DNA of 64,000 bases from Paratinospora sagittata (taxonomy: Eukaryota; Streptophyta; Magnoliopsida; Ranunculales; Menispermaceae): NCBI GenBank assembly GCA_035771175.1, contig CM069598.1, positions 6,541,413 to 6,605,412 of the forward strand. Reading direction: 5' to 3'. The translations under genes were made by a program, and so were the position numbers. Positions 34,701 through 47,500 of this stretch are shown here, piece by piece; position 1 is the first letter of the stretch; the number at the start of each line of letters is the position of its first letter. Under the pieces are notes generated by a model. It was not told the DNA's origin, did not search any database, and was given only the letters and a program-made list of their open reading frames with translations.

Positions 34701-37700
34701 CTTTTACTGAACACAATCCTTTATCTATATTTTGGGAGCTGTTCAATTGCCTCTTGAAGTTCTATGTCCTTGCAAACCCTTTGTGGTGACAAGATTTTTG
34801 TAGCCACATTTGGATTTATGCCATACTTGTTTCACTGTAAACTATATTTTTTGTTTCTAAAATTGTTTCTGAACCTCAAAATTTGGCAGCCAAACACTTT
34901 TGGTTGTGTGATATGCTAGTATGCTAGAGCAGTTATTATGACATTCTCAAATACTTCAATTTTATGAACCAACGGTGGGTTGGTTTAGTGGTTAGGTGCA
35001 AGCGCACCTACCCTGAAGGTCTCGAGTTTGAGTCACGTTCCACCATTTGTTGGCCAACGGCGTCCTTGAGTGTTTGTGGTCGTGCTCCAGAGGGATTAGC
35101 GGGGACGTAAGTCCCCGATACCAGCTGATCTCAAAAAAAAAATAAAAAACTTCAATTCTATGTGAAAATTCATCTGAATGATGCTTATGCTTGCTTCTTT
35201 TTCTATTGCTTCTGTTGATCTCAAATGATAAACTTGTTCAAATTAATCGATGTTGACATATCTGAGCAAGTTTTTTCTTTCTGTCAATTGCATGATGCCT
35301 ACCGAACCTTTTTTTCTTTTTTTTCATTTTTCATGTTTTCTTCGGAAATTTTTACTCTTATTCTCTTCATAGAATTATGGTTATCAACTTATCATTATTG
35401 TTACTATTATCATCTGTGACGTTTTTGGGCATCATAACACTGCAATTTCAATGTGATCCTATATTGTTATTTGATTTTGGTGATGATGCTTTTATTTTTA
35501 TTTTGTTGTTTACAGGTCTCGGGTTGTTGGTCTTCTTAGATGTAGTTCATTCCTATTCGGCAGCTGATGAGATGGTTGGGTTGTCACTGTTTGATGGTTC
35601 AAATGACTGTTATTTTCATACTGGTAAGATTTCTATTGTATAATAATCTTATACTCTTGTTTGATTTGTCTTCCAGTAGGTCAAGATTGCTTTTGCTTTG
35701 ACCTCTTCTGATGGTCAGTAAGGACCTTAAAACTCAAATCAGAACGCAATTCATTGTGGTGACACCGTACTGCTTCAAAGGAACAATTCTCTTAATTTCT
35801 TTCATTCTTGAATTTTTAGATCCATATGCTGTAGACTTTCTTTGTGCTTGATTAGGTAAACGGGGGCATCACAAGTACTGGGGTACAAGAATGTTCAAGT
35901 ATGGAGACATAGATGTTTTGCATTATCTCTACTCAAATCTGAAGTGGTACACTATGAACCATCAAGAGATATTTTTCCTCTCAAATTATTTGGGATTTGT
36001 TTCTACTGAAAATTCGCAGTCTCTATCCTGACACCGTTTCCTTTACTATGATTGGCATTTGATCAGGTGGGTTGAAGAGTATCAAATTGACGGTTTCCAT
36101 TTCCATTCACTATCTTCCATGATGTATACGCATAACGGGTTTGCTTCTTTTACAGGTGACTTGGAGGAGTAAGTATTACATCAACATAACCTTCACTTTC
36201 ATTTAAAGATGTATCATGTTCCACTGTTGCTTGATATGTTTCTAGATGCTACTTGTACTTGGTTTGTGTGAGTTTTTCATGGTTTTTGTTCTTAAAAGGT
36301 CTATGTGCTTAATTCCTCAATCAATTGTTCATGTTTATGATAGATCTAGTGATTTCACAATAAAACAAATACACTACTTAATCCTTAAAATGTTCTAATT
36401 GTGACATTTATTGATTGCTTCACTTTTCTACCCCTTTTGGTGCTATGTTGTTGGAATTAGGTTTAGATGGATCTATGTTACAATGTACAAGGAAATAGCA
36501 ATATGCAGTATAGTTTCGGGATAGAAACAGAAAGGGAAGTTCTGAAACCCAATCAAATAGCATATAAAATATGCATATTATGATATTTTTATTAAATTGG
36601 GTTATGTTCCTGTAGTTAGGAAAAAGCTTAGTTGAGTCAAGTTTCTGTTCCTGTCAATTTTTTTTCGGCTGCAATCACCCAATCCAAATGCATCAAATTG
36701 TTAATGGGTCAAACTTGGTATATGTTTTGAGACCAGATAAGGATATAATTTAATTGTTCATGAGAATAGTCTAAATCCAATTGCAATCCTTAGGCACCAC
36801 TATCTAGTATTTGCAATTCTAGTCAGGAATCCTAAGCAGCCATAAGTTCATGTCCTTGATGTGAACATGTTTCAAGGTTTATTTTTATTTTTATTTTTTA
36901 TTGTGAAAATTTAATTTATTTTTTGTATATTCCAAGCATTGATATGAAAAACTTATTCGAAAATACCACTTGTTCACTAGGTACTGTAATCAATACGTTG
37001 ACAAGGATGCATTGATATACATGGTTTTGGCAAATGAGATGTTGCATTACCTTTATCCAAATATAATAACAATTGCAGAAGATGTAAGTAATTGTTTCCT
37101 TTTTCTTAATTTATTAGATACTGCTGTGTTGTATATATTGGTATACTATTGGAAAAGTGGATGAGTTGGGATCAGAGTTTCTTGTAAAGATTATATATTC
37201 AGTTGTTTTACACACCTTTTGGATGTCATCTCAGTTATTAGATGTTATTCAGTGATAAAATTATAGCAATGTCGTCAAATTGCATTCACAACTTCCTTGC
37301 GCATGGCTTACATCAATCCTGCAAAAATGATCACTTTCACCTATTTTCTGCCAAATAACCCACCAAACCCTAGCTCAAGTTGTAAAAAAGGACTGGAAGT
37401 TTTCTGACCCTTGGTTTTTGTGTGGTTCTGTTGGTCCGTTGAACCTTTTTACAGTCATATCAGAATTTATTTATGTATTTTTTCTCTTATATTTTACTTG
37501 TTGACAATTATGAATATTTCATGGCTATACAGGCTACACTTTACCCCGGATTGTGTGAGCCAATTTCTGAAGGTGGATTGGGTTTTGATTATTATGTCAA
37601 TCTTTCTACTTCAGAAATGTGGTTGTGGTTCCTGGAGAATGTCCCTGATCATGAATGGAGCATGAATAAGGTTGACTTAATTTAATAATAATTTGTAGTT

Positions 37701-39946
37701 ACTTGGTGTTTTCTGGCTCTTTGTATAGCACTTGGGGTGGAGTTTTCCCTCACTGTCACCTCCAACTTCTCTTTGTACTTGAACCAGTTTTAATGTGCGT
37801 CCAATTTTATGTCCATTTTTCATGTAGCTCGACATATCTTTATATGATATTTAATATCCTTTTTTTATTGAAATGAATATAATGCAGATTGTGAATACAG
37901 TCATGGGCAACAGACAAATGGCAGATAAGATGCTAACATTTGCTGAGAACCACAACCAGGTAGTTAGATACGTATTATCGTGTGATTTCTGGAGTCAATG
38001 AGACCTTACTGCTGAAGTTCTCACAATTAATTTACTTAATCTTTATTATATTACTTTGTGGTTTGGCAATTTGTTGCATTTTGATTTCTTATACTTATTT
38101 CGAGTTATTTTATAATTGTCATGGCAGTCCATATCTGGGGGCCGTTCATTTGCAGAAATATTATTTGGTGAAATCAAAGAGAACTCTCCAAGCTCGGATG
38201 ATATGTTACTTAGAGGATATTCATTACACAATGTATGTTCTTTTATTAGTATTGCATTTTACTTACACTTTTTGAATTTCAACCACTTCATTTGGTTCTT
38301 GGTTATTCTCTTCCCTGGAAATGTGTAGCTGAAATTTTTATTTTTGATAAAACTGAGGATACATTGCATAAGATTGTAATGTTTTCGTAGCAAGATTCTT
38401 TTCCACTTAAGGCACTGCTAGGCCATGTATTACGTTATCTGCATTTTGGTTTTCCATCTTAAGTGTTTACATTTGTTTGAAATACAGATGATAAAACTAA
38501 TTACATTTACCATTAGTGGACATGCTTATCTCAACTTCATGGGGAATGAATTTGGACACCCAAAGGTAGGTGCCTACTTTTCCTGGGCCCTTGAATTCTT
38601 GTTAATTTTAATTTCACATTACTCATCATCTGTTCTTTTGCTAGAGAGTCGAGTTCCCTACAGCGAGCAATGACTTCTCATTTTCCCTTGCCAACCGGCA
38701 GTGGGATTTACTGAAGGATAAAGTGCATAATGGCTTATTTTCCTTTGATAAGGTTGAAGTTTCTTACTAACATTGACCTTGTTTATGTACTTTTTCATGA
38801 TTGATTTGTTCCTTTAGTTAAAAAGATTGCTTGCTTTTTGTTGGTTGATTTGAAGAACTTTTTATTCTTTCCCAAGTAGAAGACAAGAAAGTTCCCTTTA
38901 AGTGGAATAAATCTAGAGGGTATTGATCAGGGAATTGGATTGTATTGATCAGATAGTTTAATTTTTTGTTTCTTCATAGGATATGATGATGTTGGATGAA
39001 AATGAGAGAATACTTTCACGAGGTCTGCCCAATGTTCACCATATAAATGACTCCACTAAGGTATGATGAATCTCTTCTTATTCTTCTCCTTCATTAGCTA
39101 GGAACATTGATTGTTCCACAAAGTAGCATGAATCACGGTGTCATCTGGATGTATGAATGCCACAGGTCATATCTTACGTCAGAGGTCCTCTTCTCTTCAT
39201 TTTCAATTTTCACCCAACAAGGACCTATGAGAGATATGTAGTAGGCGTCGAAGAAGCTGGAGAATACAATGTAAGTTTCTCAACTATGTATTACTGTCTT
39301 TCATGGCTTTAAGCAGCAGTTTATGTTATTATCTATTTGGATCATATTTGTCTTCTCTCATCATAATATTCATATAGTATTGTCATGCTCTATGGGCAAC
39401 ATGTAACTCAGTTTTTATTCTTTTTTATCTGAATGAGATTAAGCAGATCAAGTAGTTTTAATTCCAATTGCTACAGATAATATTGAATACTGATGAAATC
39501 AAATATGCTGGACAAGGGCGCTTAAAAGATGAGCAGTATCTTCAAAGGACGATTAGGAAGAGGTATTTAACCTTGATTTCCATCTAGGCCTCTCTAACGC
39601 TATGCTACTCTGTTTATTTAATGGCTCTAGGTTTTTTTTTTCTTGTGTTTGATTATGAGTTTTCGGCATCATTTCTAAGCATTGGATTATTCATTACATC
39701 AGGGTTGATGGCCTTCAGAACTGCCTAGAAGTGTTGCTACCAAGTAGAAGTGCTCAGGTTTGTGAATTTTGACTTACTATTGAAGCATGATTGATTGATT
39801 ATATATTAAATGATGCTAAAGTTGTATGACTTAGCACTGGATTATTCTCAAGAGACAAAAGATAGCGGCAAACTGGTCTAATCGGGAAAAAAGTTACCAA
39901 TTAAATTTTGCAGGTTTATAAATTATCTCGAATTTTGAGATTATGA
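31711..39946 (+). CDS. Branching enzyme 3-like GH13 protein (EMB2729/BE1), plastid
   Basis: 21 exons: 31711-31979, 32069-32140, 32569-32633, 32849-33526, 33635-33807, 33906-33995, 34589-34664, 35516-35623, 35856-35946, 36067-36168, 36981-37083, 37533-37670, 37888-37959, 38128-38232, 38488-38565, 38645-38752, 38980-39060, 39166-39270, 39477-39562, 39703-39757, 39914-39946. They close in frame to 895 aa, close to the Arabidopsis At3g20440 product as I recall it. Residues 1-60 are Ser/Thr/Arg-rich, a chloroplast transit peptide. A CBM48-like module starts near 137 (ARYCALVGDFNGWSP), then a GH13 barrel and an all-beta C-terminus. Region I (DVVH, D483/H486) and region III (Glu608, ITIAED) are kept. 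The nucleophile Asp of region II is His554 (DGFHFHS), and the region IV Asp is Asn678 (AENHNQ). Glucan branching activity is therefore doubtful; an essential non-canonical plastid role is the known family inference. Confidence 0.95.
34967..35148 (+). mobile_element. tRNA-derived SINE in branching-enzyme intron 7
   Basis: 182 bp with a tRNA-like head (ggtttagtggttaggtgc, then ggtctcgagtttgagtc as A and B box-like motifs), a body with 'ccaccatttgttggcca', and an A-rich tail. It is flanked by 14-bp duplications ACTTCAATTTTATG (34953-34966) and ACTTCAATTCTATG (35149-35162), one mismatch. Same family as 57906-58089. Confidence 0.85.
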
Positions 39947-41264
39947 ACCACATGCTTTCGGGAACAACTCGCAGAGCACCAAATGATACTTCAAGTAGCA
40001 TTACAGTTCCATCTTATTAGTGCTCCTTGAGGCATTTTTGCAGACAACAGAATGTAGAAGTACAAATACTTCCAAAGCTCCTTAGTCACCATCCCTTGCG
40101 CTTTTGCGCCGCCGGCATTGTGAATAATTTGTGCAGTGAGACCTCCCTCTCCATGATCTATTGTTACAGATTATTCTTCTAGTAGTTTATTAAGTTTTTT
40201 GACCTTGCTGATCAAGGAATAGAGGATTTGAGGAGTTTTTGTTTTCCACATCAGGTGTAGATGAACTTAAGGTGAAGCCATGAGGCCCGTGACACCAATA
40301 TCTCATCCTTTTCTTGTTAAAGATTTGTTCTTTTCTTGAGTGATTCAATGGTATGGAACAGTGTTGCAAGTCACACTGATGCTAAACTCACTTTTTAGCT
40401 TATTTCAACAATTTTTTTTTTTTCAACTATATACCATGTGTTATATGAATCTTTTTTCATATCATAATATCTGATAAAGTTTTATATTGGTTGTTAGCTT
40501 ATCCTTTATCTAACACATTCACGAATCACATTCATTATCCGAAAACATGTTTTTATATTGGTTGAAAAATAACTTTTTATCGTTATCCGAAAACATGTTT
40601 TTTTAACGAAAGAGTGAAAAATTGTTATTAGAATCTTTTGAATCAAACAAGTTTTTGGTGTTTTTGAATTTTTAGATACAAAAATTTGACTTGATCTACA
40701 GTTTTATTTTTATAATTTCTACAGTTATTTAATGCAACACTTTATTTTTTAGTAAAATAGAATAAAATTTGAGACAGAGAAGTATTATAAAATAAAAATA
40801 AAAATTGATAATAGCTAAGAAAAAATGCATAATTGTCAAATTAAAAATAAACTAAAAGACCAAAGAAAAAGGAATAAACCAAATCATTATTTTTAATTTA
40901 TAAATGAAATAAAAAAAAAGCTAGATTCTAACTTTAAAATAAAATTTTTCACCATCAATAAAAATCTATATTAATTATTGGAACTTGTCAAATAATTAAT
41001 ACAACAATACTTCAAAATTTAAACAAATCTCATAATTTCTAAACGGCCCATCCCACAAAACCTTAAACGGGCCTTGAAAATCTAAAAGGTCACCTCTTCT
41101 TCTGCCCGACTCTCCTTCCATTTTTCTTATTTTAGCCCTCCAAACCATCTTCACCTTCCAAAACAAACAAGACAGACCCAACGAGAGGAGGAACGAACCA
41201 TCACAGAACAACAACAAGAAAAAAAAAAAACGGTTGCAGCGAAGTCGCATTGGAAATCATTCCA
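39947..41264. other. Intergenic, branching enzyme to CNOT9
   Basis: The 3' UTR of the branching enzyme is followed by AT-rich DNA. The CNOT9 leader (about 41160-41264) is purine-rich, with an A12 run just before the start codon. No gene or transposon is recognised. Confidence 0.45.
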
Positions 41265-41544
41265 ATGATGGCGAATCAGCCCCAATCGCTATCTCTGAAT
41301 CCGCCTTTCGGAGCACCTCCTTCCCCTTCCGCTTCCGCTTCTTCAACCGGCACCGGCACTGGCACTGGCTCCGCCGCTCAGGCCAACAAGGACCGAAAAT
41401 TGGCTTCCGCCGAGCAGTTGGTGCTCGAGCTCAGCAATCCCGATCTCCGTGAAAACGCTCTTCTCGATCTATCCAAGGTCCTCTTTTCCCCTTGCGTTTC
41501 TGATCCAAATCTTCGATTTCTAGCATATCGTTGCACAATTATTA

Positions 41545-41580
<36 letters not shown>

Positions 41581-44500
41581 GTGGAAATCGATTATTTGTG
41601 TTGTAATATGCTGATAAAGTTCTTATCTTTAGATATGATTTGTTGAAAAATCTGAAATCTTGGGTGGAAATCATATGTTTTGCTTGTGGCAGTTTAAAAT
41701 TCTGAAGAGTTTAAAAATTGAGTGCAGTTCTAATTAAATGCTCGTAATTAAGAATAAACGAATCTTAGTTTTGTTTTTCTTTCTTTGTTATATGTCATAT
41801 GAAAGAGCAAGGTGGCTCATTTTGTTGTTGATCTTCTTCTTTTTCAGAAAAGGGAGATATTTCAGGATCTTGCTCCTTTGCTATGGAACTCTTTTGGAAC
41901 TATTGCTGCTCTCTTGCAGGTATTGACTATAATATGAACTTGAAAGTTGGATTTTGATGACTATATTACTTCATATAGTTCTAAATCAAAAATTGAGATT
42001 ATCATTTTATTTATGGTATACAAACATAATTTATATTTAACTGAATGGAGGATAATTTTGGTATTAAAGCCAATACTTTCTAGTTTGTATATAATTATGG
42101 ATGGAATGCTTTAGTGCACCAGATTCTCATTAATTATCTCAAATTTTATTCCATGTATTAGTATTTAGGATTTTCTCAGATTTGGTCTATTTTTATTGTT
42201 CAATTAATATAGCAATAAGTATTTGTACTTAATCCTATTCTTTTATTCTTAATGATATTATTTTTCAATAGGCGTAGCAATAATTAGTATTAAGAAGCTG
42301 CTGACAGCCTGGCACCAAGACCATTCTTGCTGTGTATGGATTCTATTTTTATCTATTTATATAGCCTTTCTATTCTCATTATTCAGAAGAATTTCCTTGA
42401 CAACTTGGTTAAAGTGGTGTTCATTTTGAAAAATATGCATTTTGCCTTTCACTTTTCAGGCTGTTTTATCACTTTGTTGGATATCAGAATGATAATAAAA
42501 TTTATTTTTCTCATCTATTATGGAGCTTCTATGTAGTTTTCCTTACCATTGCACTTCTTCTACCTGTACCAATTTATATTGGGCCATATGACCTTGTGTG
42601 ATCTTGGCTAATGCCAAAACTTTTATTTATTTTATTTTATTATTCTATTTTTGCAGGAGATAGTCTCAATATATCCAGTTCTGTCACCACCAAACCTTAC
42701 TGCGGCAGCATCTAACCGAGTCTGCAATGCACTTGCGCTTCTTCAGGTCATTATGCTACTTTTTTGTTTTTGTTATTGTTGTTTCTCCAAATGGTTTCAC
42801 ATCATTGATGGAAAAATCAGGGTTTGAACAAAAGTTGGTGTTATCGCTCACTAGCAAATGCAGACCAGATTCTAGATCAAACCTATGTTCAAACCTGAAG
42901 TTCCTGAATTCATTTTTCCAAGTAGTTCTCAAATCAACAACTAGCACTTATTAGTTAAGTTCCATGAAAGAAAGATAAGCAAATATTCAGACCACTTTAT
43001 CAAAAATATAGACTATGTAGTAATGTAAAATATCATTTTATTAACAAAAATGACATAATAAAATAGTAATAATTCAGGAAAGTTAAGGAGGTAACATTCA
43101 ATTTCTAAAATTGAACGTGAAGAAGGGGAAATTGTGGAAGAGGAAGGTGGTATTGTGGACGAGATTGTCAATTTCTACAAGGAGCTTTACGAGGCTCGGG
43201 AGGATGATCGCTGGGTGCTTGATGGCATTGATTGGTCTTCGATTAGTTCTGATGATCAATCTTTTCTTGAAAGACCTTTTCATGAGGAGGAAGTTAGACA
43301 AGTGGTATTTCAGTGTGAAGGGAGCAAAGCGCCAGGGCCAGATGCTTTCACCATGCTTTTTTATCAAAAAGCATGGAATGTTTTAAAAGAGGATATTATG
43401 AAGGTCTTTCAAGACTTCTTTGAGAATGGAGTTATTAACAAAAAGACAAACGAAACCTATATTTGTCTTATTCCTAAGAAGGTGAATTCTGCAAGAGTCT
43501 CAGACTATCGTCCAATTAGCTTGGTTACTAGCTTGTACAAAATCATTGCCAAAGTTTTGTCCAACAGGCTTCGAAGCATCCTCCATTCTACTATCGATAT
43601 TACTCAGTCGGCTTTTGTTAAAGAGCGACAAATTTTGGATGCGGTTCTTATTGCAAATGAGGCAGTGGAAGATTATAGGTGTCTTAAAAAAAGTGGGGTG
43701 GTTTTTAAGGCAGATTTTGCGAAGGCATACGACACAGTGGATTGGGTTTTTCTTGACCATGTCATGCTTTAGAAAGGTATGGGCACTAGATGGCGGCGTT
43801 GGATTCATGGGTGCATTAGTTCGGTGACTTACTCGGTGGTAATCAATGGAAGGCCTAGAGATAAGTTTTGTGCTAGTAGAGGTTTGAGACAAGGGGATCC
43901 ACTTTTCCCTTTTCTTTTCACCATTGTGGCCGATGTGCTGGGGAGGCTTGTCCAAAAAGCTTGTGATTGTTCACTTATCCTGGGATTCAGCGTTGGAAAG
44001 GAGCGGGTGGAGGTCTCTCATCTCCAATATGCGGACGATACACTCTTCCTTGTGCATGGAAACGACGAGAATGTGGCCATTTTGTTGGATGTTCTTCAAT
44101 GTTTTTGCATGCTTTCAGGATTGCGGGTTAATATGCAGAAAAGTCAACTTATGGGTATTAATTTGGATCCGGTTGTTGTCTCAACGATGGCTAATAGAAT
44201 AGGCTGTGAGGTTGGGTGCTGGCCTATGTCTTACCTTGGTCTACCTTTAGGAGGTAACCCAAGGAAAAAGGAGTTCTGGGACCCAGTGTTCTCTAAAGTT
44301 TAAAAAAGACTTAGTGGCTGGAGAAGAAGCTTTTTATCAAGGGGAGGTCGTCTTATCCTCATCAAATCAGTCTTGGAAGCAATTCCAAACTGCTTTGTCT
44401 TTATTTGGTGCTCCGGATCAGGTGGTGACCAGATTAGAGAGATTAATGAGAAATTTCTTTTGGAAGGGTGCTGATGATGAGCGGGATTTTCATCTTGTCG

Positions 44501-47500
44501 GCTGGAAAAAGGTACAGATGTCACAGGCAAGTGGTGGTCTTGGCATTGGTAATGTCAAAGTTAGAAATCGAGTTCTTGGCGCAAAGTGGCTTTGGAGGTT
44601 CATGAATGAGGAGGAGGCTCTTTGGGTTAAAGTCATTTGAAGTAAGTTTGGTTGCACTGGTTATGGTTGGGACTCAAGGTGCACTTCACATGCCTCACAT
44701 CGTAGCCCTTGGAAATTCATTTCAAGCATTCAGCTTTGTTTTTCTCCCCACATCACTCTCAAAGTAGGAAATGGGCAAAAATTCCATTTTTGGGAAGATC
44801 CTTGGTGTGGAGATAACCCCCTAGCACTTTCATTTCCAAATCTGTTTCGACTTTCAAAAACTGCTAACAAACCTATTGCCTTTTTCCTTACACAGAATCT
44901 TTCTAACATCAACCAACCACCCTCGTGGAACCTTCATTTTCCTAGACCCTTGACTTATAGAGAAGAAGCTGAAATTGTCTTCCTCCTTGCCCGTATTGAC
45001 CAAATCATGTTCTCCGCTGATGTTGATGACTGTCTCTTATGGAATTTGGACAACACTGGACACTATTCCTGTAAGTCTTTTTTCAGCCACCTAATTGACA
45101 ACCCACATCCTTCATCTCCCAACCTCTCTCACCACATTTGGAAAAAACCACTTCCAACCAAAATTCAAGTGTTTGGTTGGCTAATATCTCTTAACAGGTT
45201 GTGCACCCAGGACTTGCTTCAAAGACGCATGCCACACTGGTGTATTTCTCCCCAATGCTGCATGTTATGCCTCCAGGATCATGAGGATTTGGATCATCTC
45301 TTTTTTCACTGCACGTTTGCTTCTCAGGTTTGGCAAAAGTGGGAGTTTTACCTTCCCCACAAATTCATTAAACCAGCCTTAGTGGAAATGTGCCTTCTTT
45401 TTAATCATGTTGCGGGTATTACCTCAAGAGGCAAGGATATAGGATGCATTGTTTCCTTTGCTGTTCTTTGGTCTTTATGGCTTGAAAGGAACAACAGGAT
45501 TTTAAGGGTTTGTCCAGAAACGTAGCTTCTGTTTGGGAGTCTTCTAGAATTCTAGTGGCAGGATGGGTATGTACCTCTAAATTGGGGAGAGGGTATTCAT
45601 TCTCTGACTGGTTTTGGAACTGTGGAGCTCTTTTGTAATCGGAATAGTCATTTATGGGTTCAATAAGGGCTGTAGAAGATTGTCCCAGTTGCAGTTGTTC
45701 CTGCTCTGCATTCCTTATGCTCATTCATCGCATGTAACCACTACTTTACATTAATATTAATCTTTATTGTCTCTTCTCCAAAAAAAAAAAAAAAAACAGA
45801 ATTTACTTGCTGGAAAGCCATAAAACTAAAACGGGAAAAAGTAAGGATAATTGCGAATTAAAAAAAAAAACAGGGGAAATCAAGAAATAAGAAATAGAAT
45901 AGAAAATGTAAGAAGCTGCTTGCTGAAAAGACCATCAAAAGTAAGAGCAGTTGTTCTATTGTAGCATAGCGATTTTAAGCTGATTGAGAACCTCCTAGAT
46001 AGGGAAAGAAAAAGAAAACTGATGATACATTATTGCTGCTTGTGAGATAAGATATGAAGTTATATGCCTGGAAGATAAGAGTCAAAATGGTATAGCATGG
46101 AGAAATAAGATTTATGTTTTGACTGATTAGGGTGCATTATGAATGTAGTCCCTATTCTAATAGACATTTTTTTTCTCCATTTATATAGTTCTGGAATACT
46201 TAAAGCTTGTGGTGCATGAAAAATTCTGTATTATTTCAACATTTTATTTTGTGTACGAGACTTTTGATATGCCTTAGTACCCAATTCAACTCAACTAAGC
46301 CTTTTCCCCACTACATAGGATCGGCTACATGAATTTGCTCCTCCACTCGGCTCTATCTAGGGCTAAGTCGACATTTAAATTATAAGTAGTTATATCTTAG
46401 TCCAAATCATACTAGATCCAGGAGCAGGATCCTGGATCAGACCATTTTCATCTGCTTAGAAATTTTATTTCTTGTTTCAATATGCAGACGCTTATTTCTG
46501 TTCTAGTTGAAAGTGCAAGTGGCTCAAGTGGCTTTTGTTCTTAGGATTTTATTTATGCATAATGATCATCAAAGTTTGACTGCCTTGTTCATCTTGATCA
46601 TCATCTGGGAATAACTTTTTGTTGTTTTTTGTTCTCCTCCTTTTTCTTCTTCTTCTTCTTCTTTTTTTTTTTTAATTTTTTTTTTTTTTGGTTTGTGCAG
46701 TGTGTTGCTTCTCACCCAGAAACAAGGACCCTATTTCTCAATGGTAATCTCTTAATAATCCTTGCCTACATCCTTTGACTATTGAATGTTGTATATTGAG
46801 GAAATATTGCAGATATTTAAATATCAGTTGAATTTTGATCTGTTCTCTGGGATCGTGTGCATGACTTGTATTTGGGGTTGTTAGCCTGATTGATTTTATA
46901 ATGAATTGATATTTGAATATGAGTCATCTTTCCTATTGCAGCACACATACCTTTATACCTGTACCCCTTCCTAAACACCACAAGCAAGACAAGACCATTT
47001 GAATATCTGAGGCTCACCAGCTTGGGTGTTATCGGTGCACTTGTGAAGGTACTTGGGAGATGCAGAATTTATTCCTATTTCTGTGTGTGCATGTGTTACA
47101 ATAAATAATTAAATATTATTCGATCAGTTGATCCTTTCTTTTTTATTTGATAGAGCATTTTATATGTTCAAGGAAATAAGGACATTTCTTGTGACGAATG
47201 AGAGAGAAAATTGTAGAAGAATCTAGATAGATATATTTGTTCTAAACTTTACAATGTTCAAAACTCTCTAAAACCCACTTTAAATGGATTGATTTTGTAC
47301 AACAATATTCAAGCCCAGGCATTAATTTTTAAAACGAAGCAAGATACATGTGGTTGAATGTTAAGTAGTTGCTAATCTTGCTAATGCAGTTTATTTTCCT
47401 CAGAGGATGACAGTAAATTCATCTATTTTTTTTATGGCTTGAGGGTTCCTATTGATAATTGAGGCTCCTCAGCACAAATTCTGTATTGTTACACACGCTG

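Noticed and set aside
43134..45525. LINE reading frames as functional host genes
   Set aside because: Several in-frame stops and a frame change break one reverse-transcriptase frame.
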